Shown in pieces: positions 1 through 8,758 of a stretch of 47,858 nt of DNA. Both the position numbers and the translations under genes were made by a program. Within the stretch, counting starts at the first letter, position 1; each line of letters starts with the position of its first letter. Source of the stretch: an uncultured Bacillota bacterium (GTDB taxonomy: Bacteria; Bacillota; Clostridia; Lachnospirales; Lachnospiraceae); the NCBI GenBank assembly GCA_949291945.1, contig CASEXH010000031.1, positions 1 through 47,858 on the forward strand. The letters run 5' to 3'. Under the pieces are notes generated by a model. That model was not told where the DNA came from and did no database searches. It saw only the letters and a list, made by a program, of their open reading frames with translations.

Positions 1-104
1 CAGATACAGAGAAATGCCCATCTCCATGGCTCATTCATCTGAGATAGTAACTTGAAAAACCTTTATTTTAAAGGAAAATCACTTGACAATATAGGGAGGG
101 AAAA

Positions 105-1391
105 ATGATGAAAGACTCCAAAGTATTAAAAGAGGAACTTTTACAGGGAAAATACGAAAACTTATTTTGGGATATCTACCAGGATGAGAACGAAGCAAAA
201 AGGCAGAATACCAGATATGCACAGGCTGTAGAAAAGTTTGAAGAGCTGTTTGGTGAAAAACAGGTAGAAATATACAGTGCTCCCGGAAGGAGTGAAGTAG
301 GGGGCAATCATACGGACCATCAGCATGGTATGGTACTGGCCACTTCCATCAACCTGGATGCCATAGCTATTGTCAGTCCGGCAGATTCTCCGGTGATCCA
401 GATAGTATCTGAAGGATACGATATGGTAACAGTAGATACCGGTGACCTGGAAGAAAAATATGAAGAAGAGGGAACCACTGCAGCTCTTATAAGAGGAGCG
501 GCGGCAGCTTTGGCGGAGAAGGGATATAAAATCGGCGGGTTCCAGGCTTATATTACCAGTGACGTACTGATCGGTGCAGGTCTGTCTTCTTCAGCAGCTT
601 TTGAGGTTATTATCGGAACAATCATTTCCGGACTTTTTAACAACATGGAGATCGATCCGGTAGAGATTGCCAAAGCAGGACAGTATGCAGAGAACGTTTA
701 TTTTGGAAAACCGTGCGGCCTTATGGATCAGATGGCAAGTGCTGTTGGCGGACTGATCCATATTGATTTCAAAGATCCTCAGGTACCTTCTGTGAAAAAA
801 GTGCCTTCAGATTTTCAGGCATATCAGTACAGCCTCTGTATAGTAGATACCAAAGCGTCTCATGCCAATTTGACAGATGATTATGCCAGGATACCGGATG
901 AGATGAAGAAAGTAGCGGCATTTTTCAAGAAGAAAGTGCTCAGAGAGGTAGAGGAGGAAAAGTTTTTCCAGGAAATCCCAGGACTGAGGAGTATTCTGGG
1001 AGACCGTCCGGTCCTTCGTGCCCTTCATTTCTTCGAAGAAGAAAAACGGGTGGAGAAACAGGTGGAAGCCCTGGAGAAAGGAGATTTTCCGAGATTTCTG
1101 GAACTGGTCAAGGAGTCCGGTAATTCTTCTTTTAAATATCTCCAGAATATTTACATAAACAGAGATGAGCAGAACCAGTCTATGTCCATCGCTCTGGGAG
1201 CCAGCGAAAGTATTCTTCAGGAGCATGGAGTCAGCCGGGTCCATGGCGGCGGATTTGCCGGAACCATCCAGGTGTTTGTAGAAAACGGCTATGTGGAAGA
1301 ATACAGGAAGCAGATCGATCATATCTTTGGAAAGGGTTCCTGCCATGTACTGAAAGTCCGTCAGCAGGGTGGAATTAAAGTGATTGGTTAA
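105..1391 (+). CDS. galK: Galactokinase (GHMP kinase family)
   Basis: This enzyme phosphorylates galactose at C1 with ATP, the first step of the Leloir pathway, in the cytoplasm. At 428 residues it is somewhat longer than the usual 380-400. The substrate-binding signature is at residues 61-71 (GRSEVGGNHTD), the glycine/serine ATP loop GAGLSSSAA is at 157-165, and CGLMDQMA at 204-211 supplies the catalytic Asp (about 208). A C-terminal HGGGFAG loop closes the site. The signature departs from the classic GRxNLIGEHTDY, with Asn where Glu is usual; my recollection is that this is common in clostridial homologues. The start is preceded by GGGAGG at 93-98, and a second ATG one codon later is equally possible. 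The neighbouring alpha-galactosidase would release its substrate. No galT is visible and it may lie before the window. Confidence 0.93.
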   Translation: MMKDSKVLKEELLQGKYENLFWDIYQDENEAKRQNTRYAQAVEKFEELFGEKQVEIYSAPGRSEVGGNHTDHQHGMVLATSINLDAIAIVSPADSPVIQIVSEGYDMVTVDTGDLEEKYEEEGTTAALIRGAAAALAEKGYKIGGFQAYITSDVLIGAGLSSSAAFEVIIGTIISGLFNNMEIDPVEIAKAGQYAENVYFGKPCGLMDQMASAVGGLIHIDFKDPQVPSVKKVPSDFQAYQYSLCIVDTKASHANLTDDYARIPDEMKKVAAFFKKKVLREVEEEKFFQEIPGLRSILGDRPVLRALHFFEEEKRVEKQVEALEKGDFPRFLELVKESGNSSFKYLQNIYINRDEQNQSMSIALGASESILQEHGVSRVHGGGFAGTIQVFVENGYVEEYRKQIDHIFGKGSCHVLKVRQQGGIKVIG

Positions 1392-1427
1392 GAAGGGGAC
1401 TCTGAGAGTTGAAAAAGAAAAGATAAA

Positions 1428-1467
1428 TGCAGTGAAAACCTTATTATCAGGTTTCACTGCATTTTCT
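1428..1467 (+). terminator. Rho-independent terminator after galK
   Basis: A stem of about 11 bp (GCAGTGAAAACC at 1429-1440 against GGTTTCACTGC at 1450-1460, one bulged A) with a 9-nt loop is followed by ATTTTCTT. It starts about 37 nt after the galK stop codon. Confidence 0.8.
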
Positions 1468-1640
1468 TATATGAAGAGAAAGGTTACATAAAAGGATTGC
1501 AACAGTTTACCGTGTTGCCAAGATGAAAATATGGAAAAATAAACAGAAATCTGTTCCTAAATTTTCAGAATATTCACAATTGTAAAATATGTACAAAGAA
1601 TGTGAGGGACCAATAGATTTCCCACATTTTATCCTCAAAG

Positions 1641-1729
1641 TTATACACACTGGAAATGGTGGAAAACCTTGGAAAAGTGGAGTTATACACCAAGTTATCC
1701 ACATTGTCCACAAAAATCTATGTGGATTT
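1641..1729. promoter_or_regulatory. DnaA-box cluster 1
   Basis: Within 89 bp there are two full matches to TTATNCACA (1641-1649 and 1695-1703) and two boxes with one mismatch (TTATACACC at 1683-1691; TTGTCCACA at 1704-1712). A two-mismatch box lies on the opposite strand (1721-1729). Two boxes abut exactly (1695-1712). The cluster sits in a 656-bp AT-rich gap between galK and the alpha-galactosidase gene. No replication gene is adjacent, so this resembles a DnaA-titrating or DnaA-controlled locus rather than oriC. The DnaA consensus is established; the role here is inference. Confidence 0.6.
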
Positions 1730-2040
1730 CTTTGATTTACATAATGTGAGAAAGAACATAGGTTTTGTGAAGTTGTTATAAAATGCATTTTTTTGGAGAA
1801 AAAAACAGAAAAATGGTTGACATTTTTAAAATCAAATAGTGGTTGGAAATTACGAGAATTTGTTAAAACAAGATAAAAATTAACTGAGATGTCTGAAAAT
1901 ATAGGTTCACAATAATTATACAGGAGAATTCAACAAATCAACAATTTTTAAAAACAAATAAGAAAGACAGGAAAAAAACAGGAGGATATAATTAGAGCCA
2001 TTAAAACAAAAACAAATCAAAGAACCGGAAGGATAAAGGA
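1730..2040. other. AT-rich gap upstream of the alpha-galactosidase
   Basis: No gene is seen here. The stretch is strongly A-rich. TTGACA at 1817-1822 has no matching -10 at normal spacing, so I call no promoter. The ribosome site for the next gene is AAAGGAGG at 2036-2043. I find no obvious cre-like catabolite site. Confidence 0.5.
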
Positions 2041-2047
2041 GGACGCC

Positions 2048-4276
2048 ATGCCTGTTATTTTTCATGAACAAACCAAACAGTTTCATTTATTCAACAGTGA
2101 AGTAAGCTATATTATCCGCATTATGGAGAATGGTCAGATGGAGAACCTGTATTATGGAAAGGCTCTTCGTGACAGAGAAGACTTTTCTCATTTTCATGAG
2201 GAACTGATGAGATCTCAGATGTCAGTCTGTGTTCCGGAGCCGGGACTTCTATCCATGCATTACGTAAGACAGGAATATCCGGTTTATGGCACAGGAGATT
2301 ATAAAACTCCTGCCCTGTGTATCCGTCAGGAGGACGGAAGCAGGATCATCAATTTTGTTTATAAAGGCTATGAGATCCGGAAGGGAAAACCCTCGCTTGC
2401 TCCTTTGCCGGCTACCTATACAGAAAATGAAGAGGAAGCGGATACCCTGGAGATCACTCTTCATGACGAGAAATTGGATACAGACCTGGTATTGTCCTAT
2501 ACCATTTACAGAGATTATCCGGTTATTACCAGAAACACAAGATTTCTTCAGAAAGGTCCTCAGACCATTGTTCTGGAGAAGGCTATGAGCGCCTGTGTGG
2601 AGTTTCTGGATATGGATTTTGAAATGGTCCAGCTTTCCGGAGCCTGGGCCAGAGAACGTTATGTGAAAAACCGTCCGCTGGAAATGGGGATTCAGTCTGT
2701 ATACGGGCTGGACGGTACCTGCAGCGGAGCGGAACACAATCCTTTTATGGCCTTAAAGCGGCCTCAGGCAGGGGAGGACAATGGTGAAGTTTACGGATTC
2801 AGCTTTGTCTATAGCGGTAATTTCCTGATCCAGACAGAAGTATCTACTTTCGATATGACCAGAGTTATGGTGGGCATCCATCCGGAAAGCTTTTCCTGGA
2901 CACTCAGCGAGGGAGAAAGTTTCCAGACTCCGGAAACGGTTATGGTATACAGCGACCAGGGAATGAATAAGATGAGCCAGGTATATCACAGACTGTATAG
3001 AAAGAGACTTATGAGAGGCGTCTGGAGAGATCAGGCCCGCCCTGTTCTTCTGAATAACTGGGAAGCCACTTATTTTGACTTTAATGAGGAAAAAATTCTG
3101 AACATCGCCAGAAAGGCAAAGGAAGCCGGAGTAGAGCTTTTTGTCCTGGACGACGGATGGTTCGGAGTGAGAAATGATGACTACAGAGGTCTGGGAGACT
3201 GGTATGCCAATCTGGAAAAACTGCCGGAAGGAATTTCCGGACTATCCAGAAAGATTGAAGATATGGGCCTGAAGTTCGGCCTGTGGGTAGAATTGGAGAT
3301 GGTTAATAAGGACAGTGATCTTTACCGGCAGCACCCGGACTGGCTGCTGGCTGCGCCAGGAAGATTTGAAAGTCATGCAAGACATCAGCATGTTCTGGAC
3401 TTTTCCAGAAAGGAAGTGGTGGATCATATATATGAAATGATTGCCAAGATCATTCGGGAGTCTTCGATTTCCTATATTAAATGGGATATGAACCGGTATA
3501 TGACAGAACCCTACAGCCTCCCTGCCGATCCGTCCCGTCAGGGAGAGACCATGCACCGGTATATGCTGGGTGTTTATGACCTGTACACCCGACTGACCAC
3601 AGAGTTTCCGGAGATTCTTTTTGAATCCTGTGCCAGCGGCGGAGCCAGATTTGACCCGGGCATGCTCTACTTTGCCCCTCAGACCTGGACCAGCGACGAC
3701 ACAGATGCCAATGAGCGGACAAAGATCCAGTATGGCACGTCCTATGTTTATCCTATAGTTTCTATGGGCTCTCATGTGTCTGCTGTACCTAACCATCAGG
3801 TATTCCGGAAGACGCCGATCGGGACCAGAGCCAATATCGCTTATTTTGGAACCTTTGGTTATGAACTGGATCTGAATCTCCTCTCTGACCAGGAGATGGA
3901 AGAGGTGAAACGTCAGGTAGCCTTTATGAAGAAATACAGACATCTGATCCAGATCGACGGTGATTTTTACCGGCTGTTAAGCCCATTCGAGGGAAACGAG
4001 ACAGCATGGCAGGTAGTATCCCAGGATAAGAAAGAATCTATAGCCATGCTCTATCAGAAGATGAACAAGGTCAACGGTTCCTGGATGCGGCTGAAACTGA
4101 AAGGCTTAAAAGAGGATGCCCTTTACCAGGTGTCTCTGGAAGGCACGCCGCTGAAAGACTACAGGGCATATGGAGATGAGCTGATGTATGCCGGCATTCC
4201 GGTAGACAGAACAGAATTGAACAGGCGTGGAGGAGATTTTGCTTCTCTGCTGTATGTACTAAAAGAAATCCAATAA
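2048..4276 (+). CDS. Alpha-galactosidase, glycoside hydrolase family 36
   Basis: This enzyme removes terminal alpha-1,6-galactose from raffinose-family sugars or melibiose. It has 742 residues, typical for the long clostridial/bacillary GH36 type (AgaA/AgaB, RafA-like). An N-terminal beta-sandwich is followed by a TIM barrel carrying WEATYFDFNE, LFVLDDGWFG, the nucleophile motif YIKWDMNRY (Asp about 480), ESCASGGARFD, and the acid/base motif WTSDDTDANERTKIQYG (Asp about 550). There is no signal peptide, so it is cytoplasmic and relies on uptake of short oligosaccharides; no transporter is in the window. The start is set by AAAGGAGG five nt upstream. Pairing with galK fits a galactoside-use locus, although a terminator and a long gap separate the two genes. 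Confidence 0.93.
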   Translation: MPVIFHEQTKQFHLFNSEVSYIIRIMENGQMENLYYGKALRDREDFSHFHEELMRSQMSVCVPEPGLLSMHYVRQEYPVYGTGDYKTPALCIRQEDGSRIINFVYKGYEIRKGKPSLAPLPATYTENEEEADTLEITLHDEKLDTDLVLSYTIYRDYPVITRNTRFLQKGPQTIVLEKAMSACVEFLDMDFEMVQLSGAWARERYVKNRPLEMGIQSVYGLDGTCSGAEHNPFMALKRPQAGEDNGEVYGFSFVYSGNFLIQTEVSTFDMTRVMVGIHPESFSWTLSEGESFQTPETVMVYSDQGMNKMSQVYHRLYRKRLMRGVWRDQARPVLLNNWEATYFDFNEEKILNIARKAKEAGVELFVLDDGWFGVRNDDYRGLGDWYANLEKLPEGISGLSRKIEDMGLKFGLWVELEMVNKDSDLYRQHPDWLLAAPGRFESHARHQHVLDFSRKEVVDHIYEMIAKIIRESSISYIKWDMNRYMTEPYSLPADPSRQGETMHRYMLGVYDLYTRLTTEFPEILFESCASGGARFDPGMLYFAPQTWTSDDTDANERTKIQYGTSYVYPIVSMGSHVSAVPNHQVFRKTPIGTRANIAYFGTFGYELDLNLLSDQEMEEVKRQVAFMKKYRHLIQIDGDFYRLLSPFEGNETAWQVVSQDKKESIAMLYQKMNKVNGSWMRLKLKGLKEDALYQVSLEGTPLKDYRAYGDELMYAGIPVDRTELNRRGGDFASLLYVLKEIQ

Positions 4277-4287
4277 TTAAAACACGG

Positions 4288-4426
4288 GGCTGTCGCATTA
4301 ACTGTCAGGAATATTTATACATTTTATGCGAATTTGTCGAGTATAGCTTTGAGACCATAGGCTCAAAGCAGCGCAGACTGAGCAATAAAATGTATAAATA
4401 TTCCTGATTTTGATTAATGGGGCAGC
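4288..4426. repeat. Family A palindromic repeat, copy A1
   Basis: This is an imperfect palindrome of about 140 bp. The outer arms GCTGTCGCATTAA and TTAATGGGGCAGC pair with two exceptions. A perfect 22-bp arm runs 4306-4327 against 4385-4406, and an inner hairpin sits at 4346-4369 (GCTTTGAG/CTCAAAGC). Closely related copies are at 18171-18311 and 26114-26261. It lies 11 bp after the alpha-galactosidase stop and probably also acts as a terminator. No coding capacity is convincing. Confidence 0.85.
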
Positions 4427-4523
4427 TCTTTGCTTCCTGTCAGAAGAGTATTGTCCGGGTAACCAGATGAAAAAGGAAGAATATACTGTTAGAGAGTATT
4501 TTTGATCCTGGAGGCTGGACTTT

Positions 4524-4901
4524 ATGGAAGGGAAAAAAAGCAAATTTTATTACAGATCTATGGAAAATAGAAAGGGATTTGAGAGTGCGGCGGGAGTGGA
4601 AGAAGACAGAAGGCTGATGGAGTCTTATTACCCACGAAAGGCAGGGCTATTAAAGGCCCTGGTTGCCGATCAGTGTGACCGGCTGGAATATGAGGGCAGC
4701 TTTATTTATGACGAATATCCTGACCGAAGAAATATAGAGAGGATATGCCGGGAAATCTGCAGTGAGGTCCGGGATTATCCGGAGCTTCGGGCCATGGAAA
4801 AAGACCGGGAAAGAGAAACAGAGCTTTTGGGAGAATTGATAGGGGCTTTGCTTTGTCAGGAAATTCATCAGAGAAGATGTATGCGAAAGCTTTTACGATA
4901 A
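4524..4901 (+). CDS. Small conserved protein of unknown function
   Basis: This is a 125-residue soluble protein with no signal peptide or membrane segment. It is rich in charged residues and has a distinctive central stretch with YYPRKAGLLKALVADQCD and EYEGSFIYDEYPDR (about residues 36-75), followed by a Cys-containing helix (RICREICSEV) and a basic tail. I recall similar short proteins in other Lachnospiraceae but know of no function. GGAGG at 4510-4514 supports the start. It is followed by its own terminator. Confidence 0.7.
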   Translation: MEGKKSKFYYRSMENRKGFESAAGVEEDRRLMESYYPRKAGLLKALVADQCDRLEYEGSFIYDEYPDRRNIERICREICSEVRDYPELRAMEKDRERETELLGELIGALLCQEIHQRRCMRKLLR

Positions 4902-4932
4902 AAACCCCGGTTTTGGGGTTGCGGATTTTTTC
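4902..4932 (+). terminator. Rho-independent terminator
   Basis: A short GC stem AACCCC/GGGGTT with a small GTTTT-containing loop lies immediately after the stop codon of the 125-residue protein. A T6 run follows at about 4926-4931, after GCGGA. Confidence 0.65.
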
Positions 4933-4947
4933 CAAAGCTTTTACAAT
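4919..4947 (+). promoter_or_regulatory. Candidate sigma-A promoter for the methyltransferase operon
   Basis: TTGCGG at 4919-4924 and TACAAT at 4942-4947 are separated by 17 bp. The -35 overlaps the 3' half of the preceding terminator, so termination and re-initiation would be back to back. The -35 match is only moderate. Confidence 0.4.
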
Positions 4948-5011
4948 AGAAAGGGACTGCAGGGAGAAAAAATGGCAGTTTCAGGGGAAACATAAGATAC
5001 AGGGGTAGATT

Positions 5012-6235
5012 ATGAAAGATATCAGAGAATTTTTAGATAAATATGTGAATGAAGATATGGAACGGATACTGGCAAGCAACGCCAGAAGGACCAGTTCCGT
5101 ATCAAAGCTTCAGGTACGGCCGGTTCCGGTAAAAGGAGAAATCCGTTATCAGGTTACCAGGCTCCAGGGAACAAAAGCCATTCATGAAAACTATGAAAAA
5201 GAAGCGCTGATTTCCTATCTCACAGAACAGATGAAAGAGAATTTCCGCCAGATGCAGTTGGAAGGCAGATATGTTCAGGGCAGAGTTCTGGTGAGCAAAA
5301 AAGGGAAAATAGATATAAAAGCAAAAGAAACCAAAGCCAGGGCAAAAGAAGATTTTACGCCTATGCTTTCCCATAACAGGAAGAAGAAATACCTGCTCCG
5401 GGAAGGGGTTCCCGTCCCCTGGCTTGTAGATCTTGGAGTAATGACTCCCGAAGGGAAGATCAAAAATTCCAGATATGACAAGTTTAAACAACTGAACCGG
5501 TATCTGGAATTTATACAGGATATCCTTCCAAAACTGCCCAGAGACAGGGAGATCCAGATCATAGATTTCGGCTGCGGGAAGTCTTATCTGACCTTTGCCA
5601 TGTACTATTATCTGAAAGAAATGAATCATTATGACATACAGGTAACAGGACTGGATCTGAAGGAAGATGTGATCGAGAAATGCCAGAAACTGGCCGATAA
5701 ATACGGATATGACAAACTGCGGTTTCTCCAGGGAGATATCGCTTCCTATCAGGGGGCGGACCAGGCAGATATGGTAGTGACTCTTCATGCCTGTGATACA
5801 GCTACAGACTTTGCTCTTGCAAAAGCAGTAAAATGGGGGGCAAAGGTGATTCTGTCTGTGCCATGCTGCCAGCATGAGCTGAACCGGCAGGTACAGAACC
5901 AGGATCTGGCGCCTGTTTTAGAGTATGGAATATTGAAGGAAAGGTTTGCTGCCCTTCTCACAGACGGTCTCAGAGCCCAGATGCTGGAGAGCGCAGGATA
6001 TGATACCCAGATCCTGGAGTTTATATCTATGGAACATACTCCCAAGAACCTGCTGATCCGTGCCATAAAGAATGAGAATAAAAATGAGGACCAAAAACAG
6101 CGGCTGAAATGGGAAAATTGCATAAAGGCCTTCCATGTAGAACCTGCATTGAAGAAGCTGATGTTTGACGGCGGCAGTTCAGATGAAGAAGGAACGGCTG
6201 CCTTTGATGAAAGATACAGAGAGGATTATAAATGA
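5012..6235 (+). CDS. SAM-dependent methyltransferase (Methyltransf_32-like)
   Basis: This 407-residue class I methyltransferase has the SAM-binding motif I IIDFGCGKSYLTFAMYYYL at 183-201 and motif II VTGLDL at 211-216. An acidic/HACDTATD segment lies at 259-266, and SVPCCQHEL at 282-290 is a signature I associate with the Methyltransf_32 family (RRNAD1/METTL25-like). The N-terminal 150 residues are basic and could bind nucleic acid, so an RNA substrate is plausible but unproven. The start follows a modest site (AGGGG at about 5001). The next gene starts within its stop codon (ATGA overlap at 6232-6235), which argues for translational coupling. Confidence 0.8.
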   Translation: MKDIREFLDKYVNEDMERILASNARRTSSVSKLQVRPVPVKGEIRYQVTRLQGTKAIHENYEKEALISYLTEQMKENFRQMQLEGRYVQGRVLVSKKGKIDIKAKETKARAKEDFTPMLSHNRKKKYLLREGVPVPWLVDLGVMTPEGKIKNSRYDKFKQLNRYLEFIQDILPKLPRDREIQIIDFGCGKSYLTFAMYYYLKEMNHYDIQVTGLDLKEDVIEKCQKLADKYGYDKLRFLQGDIASYQGADQADMVVTLHACDTATDFALAKAVKWGAKVILSVPCCQHELNRQVQNQDLAPVLEYGILKERFAALLTDGLRAQMLESAGYDTQILEFISMEHTPKNLLIRAIKNENKNEDQKQRLKWENCIKAFHVEPALKKLMFDGGSSDEEGTAAFDERYREDYK

Positions 6236-8688
6236 AGAAAATATTGATAAGAGCCGGCGTTTTGCTGGCTGTCTTCCTGTGTGGGGTGGCGGCGTTTTCC
6301 AGCCTGATGAACCATCAGTCTACGGATAATAAAACGGATATGGAGACTGCTTCCAGCCCCAGCATGGCTATGATCATTAATGATACAGAAGTAAACCGAA
6401 TGTATGCCTATGCTGATGAAATGGATGTAAGCTTTGTAAGAGACAGCATTACACCTCTGGATACAGACAGGACTCTGGAGGTCAGTATCACGCCTAACGG
6501 ACGTGAGATTGACAGCCTTGTCTATGAGGTAATGACCCTGGACGGGGAGTCAGTGATAGAGAATGATAAGATCCGGAACTTTACTGAGGAGGAAGACGGC
6601 AGACTTACTGTGCAGCTTACCTTATCTCAGCCGATCCTGATGAACCAGGAGTATTCTCTGCGTTTTACCCTGTACACAGAGGATGGAAGCTGGAATTATT
6701 ATACCAGGCTTCTTCAGAGAGCAGGTCTCAGCACAGATCAGTATATTGAATTTGTAAATAGTTTTTATACCAAAACTTTTTCACAGGAGGACTCCGGAGA
6801 TCTGACTACTTACCTGGAGGATGACCCTTCGGTGACCAATAACAGTTTCAGAAACCTGGATATTACCTCCGATGAGAGTATGATCCTGTGGGGGGATTTG
6901 GCACCCCAGATCAGCAGACCGGGTATACCTACCATAGAGGACATTAATGAAAACTCCGGAAGTATTTCTCTGACTTATTATATTTCTGCTGAGAACGAGG
7001 ATGGAGAGGTGGAAAAATACCAGGTAGACGAGTTTTACCGTATGAGCTACAACCAGACCAGAGTGGTTCTCCTGGATTTCAGACGCCAGGTAAAAGAAGT
7101 GCTGACTACGGAACAGAATCTGGTCAGCGGCGGTAAGGTGAACCTTGGGATTACTGCTACAGATGTCCAGTATATGTCAGACAGCACGGGAACGATCCTG
7201 GCTTTTGTGCAGCAGGGAGATCTGTGGGTCTATAATGTAGAAACTAATAAGATGACCAGAGTTTTCAGTTTCCGGGATACTGGTAGCAATGACGAGAGAA
7301 ACGACATCAGCCAGCATGACATCCGGATCGTCAGAGTAAATGAAAACGGAGATATTGATTTTGTCCTTTACGGATATATGAACCGGGGCCAGCATGAAGG
7401 CCAGATAGGTACTGCCGTATACCATTATTCCGCAGAGCAGAATGCCATAGAAGAACAGTTTTTCCTGCGGAGTCTTAAATCCTGGGATTTCTTGAAGGAG
7501 GACATGGAAAAGCTGGCTTATGCCGGTGAAGATGGAAATCTGTACCTTCTTTTAGATGGCACACTCTACAGCTTCCAGATGGAAGAGAAAAGCTATGAGA
7601 CTGTACAGGATCAGATAGAGGATGACTGCTTTTTTGTATCAGAAAGCGGACGCTATGCTGCATGGATGGAGGGAATGGATCCCTATGATACCACGTCTAT
7701 TGTTTTTATGGATTTTGACACGGGAGAGCAGACTACTATTCAGACAGATCAGGGAACCAGGATCCGGCTTTTCGGATTTATCAATAATGACCTGATCTAC
7801 GGTGTGGCAAATGAAAGTGATATTGTGACAAATGCTTCCGGAGGCAGGGACTTTGCCATGACGGAGATACGGATCCAGAATTTTCAGGGAGAACTGGTGA
7901 AAAGCTACCACCAGGACGGATACTATATCCTGGATGTGACTATCCAGGAAAATCTGCTGGAACTTTCCAGAGCCACCAAGGTAGGAGACAGCTTTGCTGG
8001 TACCACACAGGATCAGATCATGAACAATGTTCGCAGCAAACAGGATGAGATATTTTCCATAGTTACATCTACCACAGTACGTCAGGGAAATGTAACGGCT
8101 ATACAGTTTGCGGCAGACAGTTCGGGACAGCCGCCTCTGGTAGTGGATACTAAGATTATAGAGAATCCTGACAGGACTTTAAATATGGAACTTGACGCCG
8201 GAGAAGGGACAAGATACTACGTGTATGCTCAGGGCGCTCTGGCCGGAATTTATGAAGATGCCACTTCGGCGGTGGCACAGGCTCAGGAAGAGAACGGAAT
8301 TGTTCTGGATACCGCCCAGAGGTATATCTGGGAAAGCAGTAACACCCCTGACCGGGCGAGTATTTCCGCCCAGGATCTGCCAGAGGCTATCGCTCAGGCA
8401 TCCCTTGATCTGACAGCTTTAAATGAAGCCTTAAAGGGTCAGGGAACAGTTATTGACATGACGGGCTGTACCCTGGAACAGATCCTATATGAGGTAGGGG
8501 CCCAGCGGCCGGTGATCACTCAGGGAGAAAATGGAGAGGTTAAAGTGATTTTAGGCTTTGATGCCTATAATACTATCCTGTATGACCCTGACACCCAGCA
8601 GACAGAGTATTACGGAATGCAGGACAGTACTGATGCTTTCCAGGCAAACGGAAATGTGTTCCTTTGCTATGTGGAAGATAATGCCTGA
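6232..8688 (+). CDS. Large exported or membrane-anchored protein of unknown function
   Basis: This is an 818-residue protein with an N-terminal basic stretch and one hydrophobic segment (about residues 4-24, [19 protein letters not shown]), read as an uncleaved anchor or signal peptide. The rest is acidic, beta-rich and soluble-looking. Repeated short strands such as [19 protein letters not shown] and [16 protein letters not shown] (about 320-450) suggest a beta-propeller-like extracytoplasmic domain; this is a reading of strand periodicity, not a family match. Another region around 640-760 resembles a second folded domain. There is no lipobox, sortase signal or catalytic motif. It is coupled to the upstream methyltransferase by a 4-bp overlap, although the two proteins should sit in different compartments. 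Confidence 0.75.
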   Translation: MKKILIRAGVLLAVFLCGVAAFSSLMNHQSTDNKTDMETASSPSMAMIINDTEVNRMYAYADEMDVSFVRDSITPLDTDRTLEVSITPNGREIDSLVYEVMTLDGESVIENDKIRNFTEEEDGRLTVQLTLSQPILMNQEYSLRFTLYTEDGSWNYYTRLLQRAGLSTDQYIEFVNSFYTKTFSQEDSGDLTTYLEDDPSVTNNSFRNLDITSDESMILWGDLAPQISRPGIPTIEDINENSGSISLTYYISAENEDGEVEKYQVDEFYRMSYNQTRVVLLDFRRQVKEVLTTEQNLVSGGKVNLGITATDVQYMSDSTGTILAFVQQGDLWVYNVETNKMTRVFSFRDTGSNDERNDISQHDIRIVRVNENGDIDFVLYGYMNRGQHEGQIGTAVYHYSAEQNAIEEQFFLRSLKSWDFLKEDMEKLAYAGEDGNLYLLLDGTLYSFQMEEKSYETVQDQIEDDCFFVSESGRYAAWMEGMDPYDTTSIVFMDFDTGEQTTIQTDQGTRIRLFGFINNDLIYGVANESDIVTNASGGRDFAMTEIRIQNFQGELVKSYHQDGYYILDVTIQENLLELSRATKVGDSFAGTTQDQIMNNVRSKQDEIFSIVTSTTVRQGNVTAIQFAADSSGQPPLVVDTKIIENPDRTLNMELDAGEGTRYYVYAQGALAGIYEDATSAVAQAQEENGIVLDTAQRYIWESSNTPDRASISAQDLPEAIAQASLDLTALNEALKGQGTVIDMTGCTLEQILYEVGAQRPVITQGENGEVKVILGFDAYNTILYDPDTQQTEYYGMQDSTDAFQANGNVFLCYVEDNA

Positions 8689-8696
8689 GATTGGCC

Positions 8697-8725
8697 TTGA
8701 ACTGTTCCGGACAATGCGCTATACT
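8697..8725 (+). promoter_or_regulatory. Sigma-A promoter for asnS
   Basis: TTGAAC at 8697-8702 and TATACT at 8720-8725 have an exact 17-bp spacer. The predicted start of transcription is about 25 nt upstream of the asnS start codon, leaving a short leader with no T-box. Confidence 0.6.
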
Positions 8726-8758
8726 AATGAAATACCTGTAAGAGAAGGAGATAGAAGA

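Noticed and set aside
76..100. TTGACA-like word before galK as a promoter
   Set aside because: TTGACA at about 83-88 has no -10 before the start codon and overlaps the ribosome site; transcription probably enters from before the window.
1641..1729. Chromosomal origin oriC
   Set aside because: No dnaA, dnaN, rpmH or recF lies in the window, and no clear unwinding element with DnaA-trio repeats is visible beside the boxes.
8558..8758. Upstream extension of asnS
   Set aside because: It lies inside the 3' end of the exported-protein gene in another frame; promoter and ribosome site point to the ATG at 8759.
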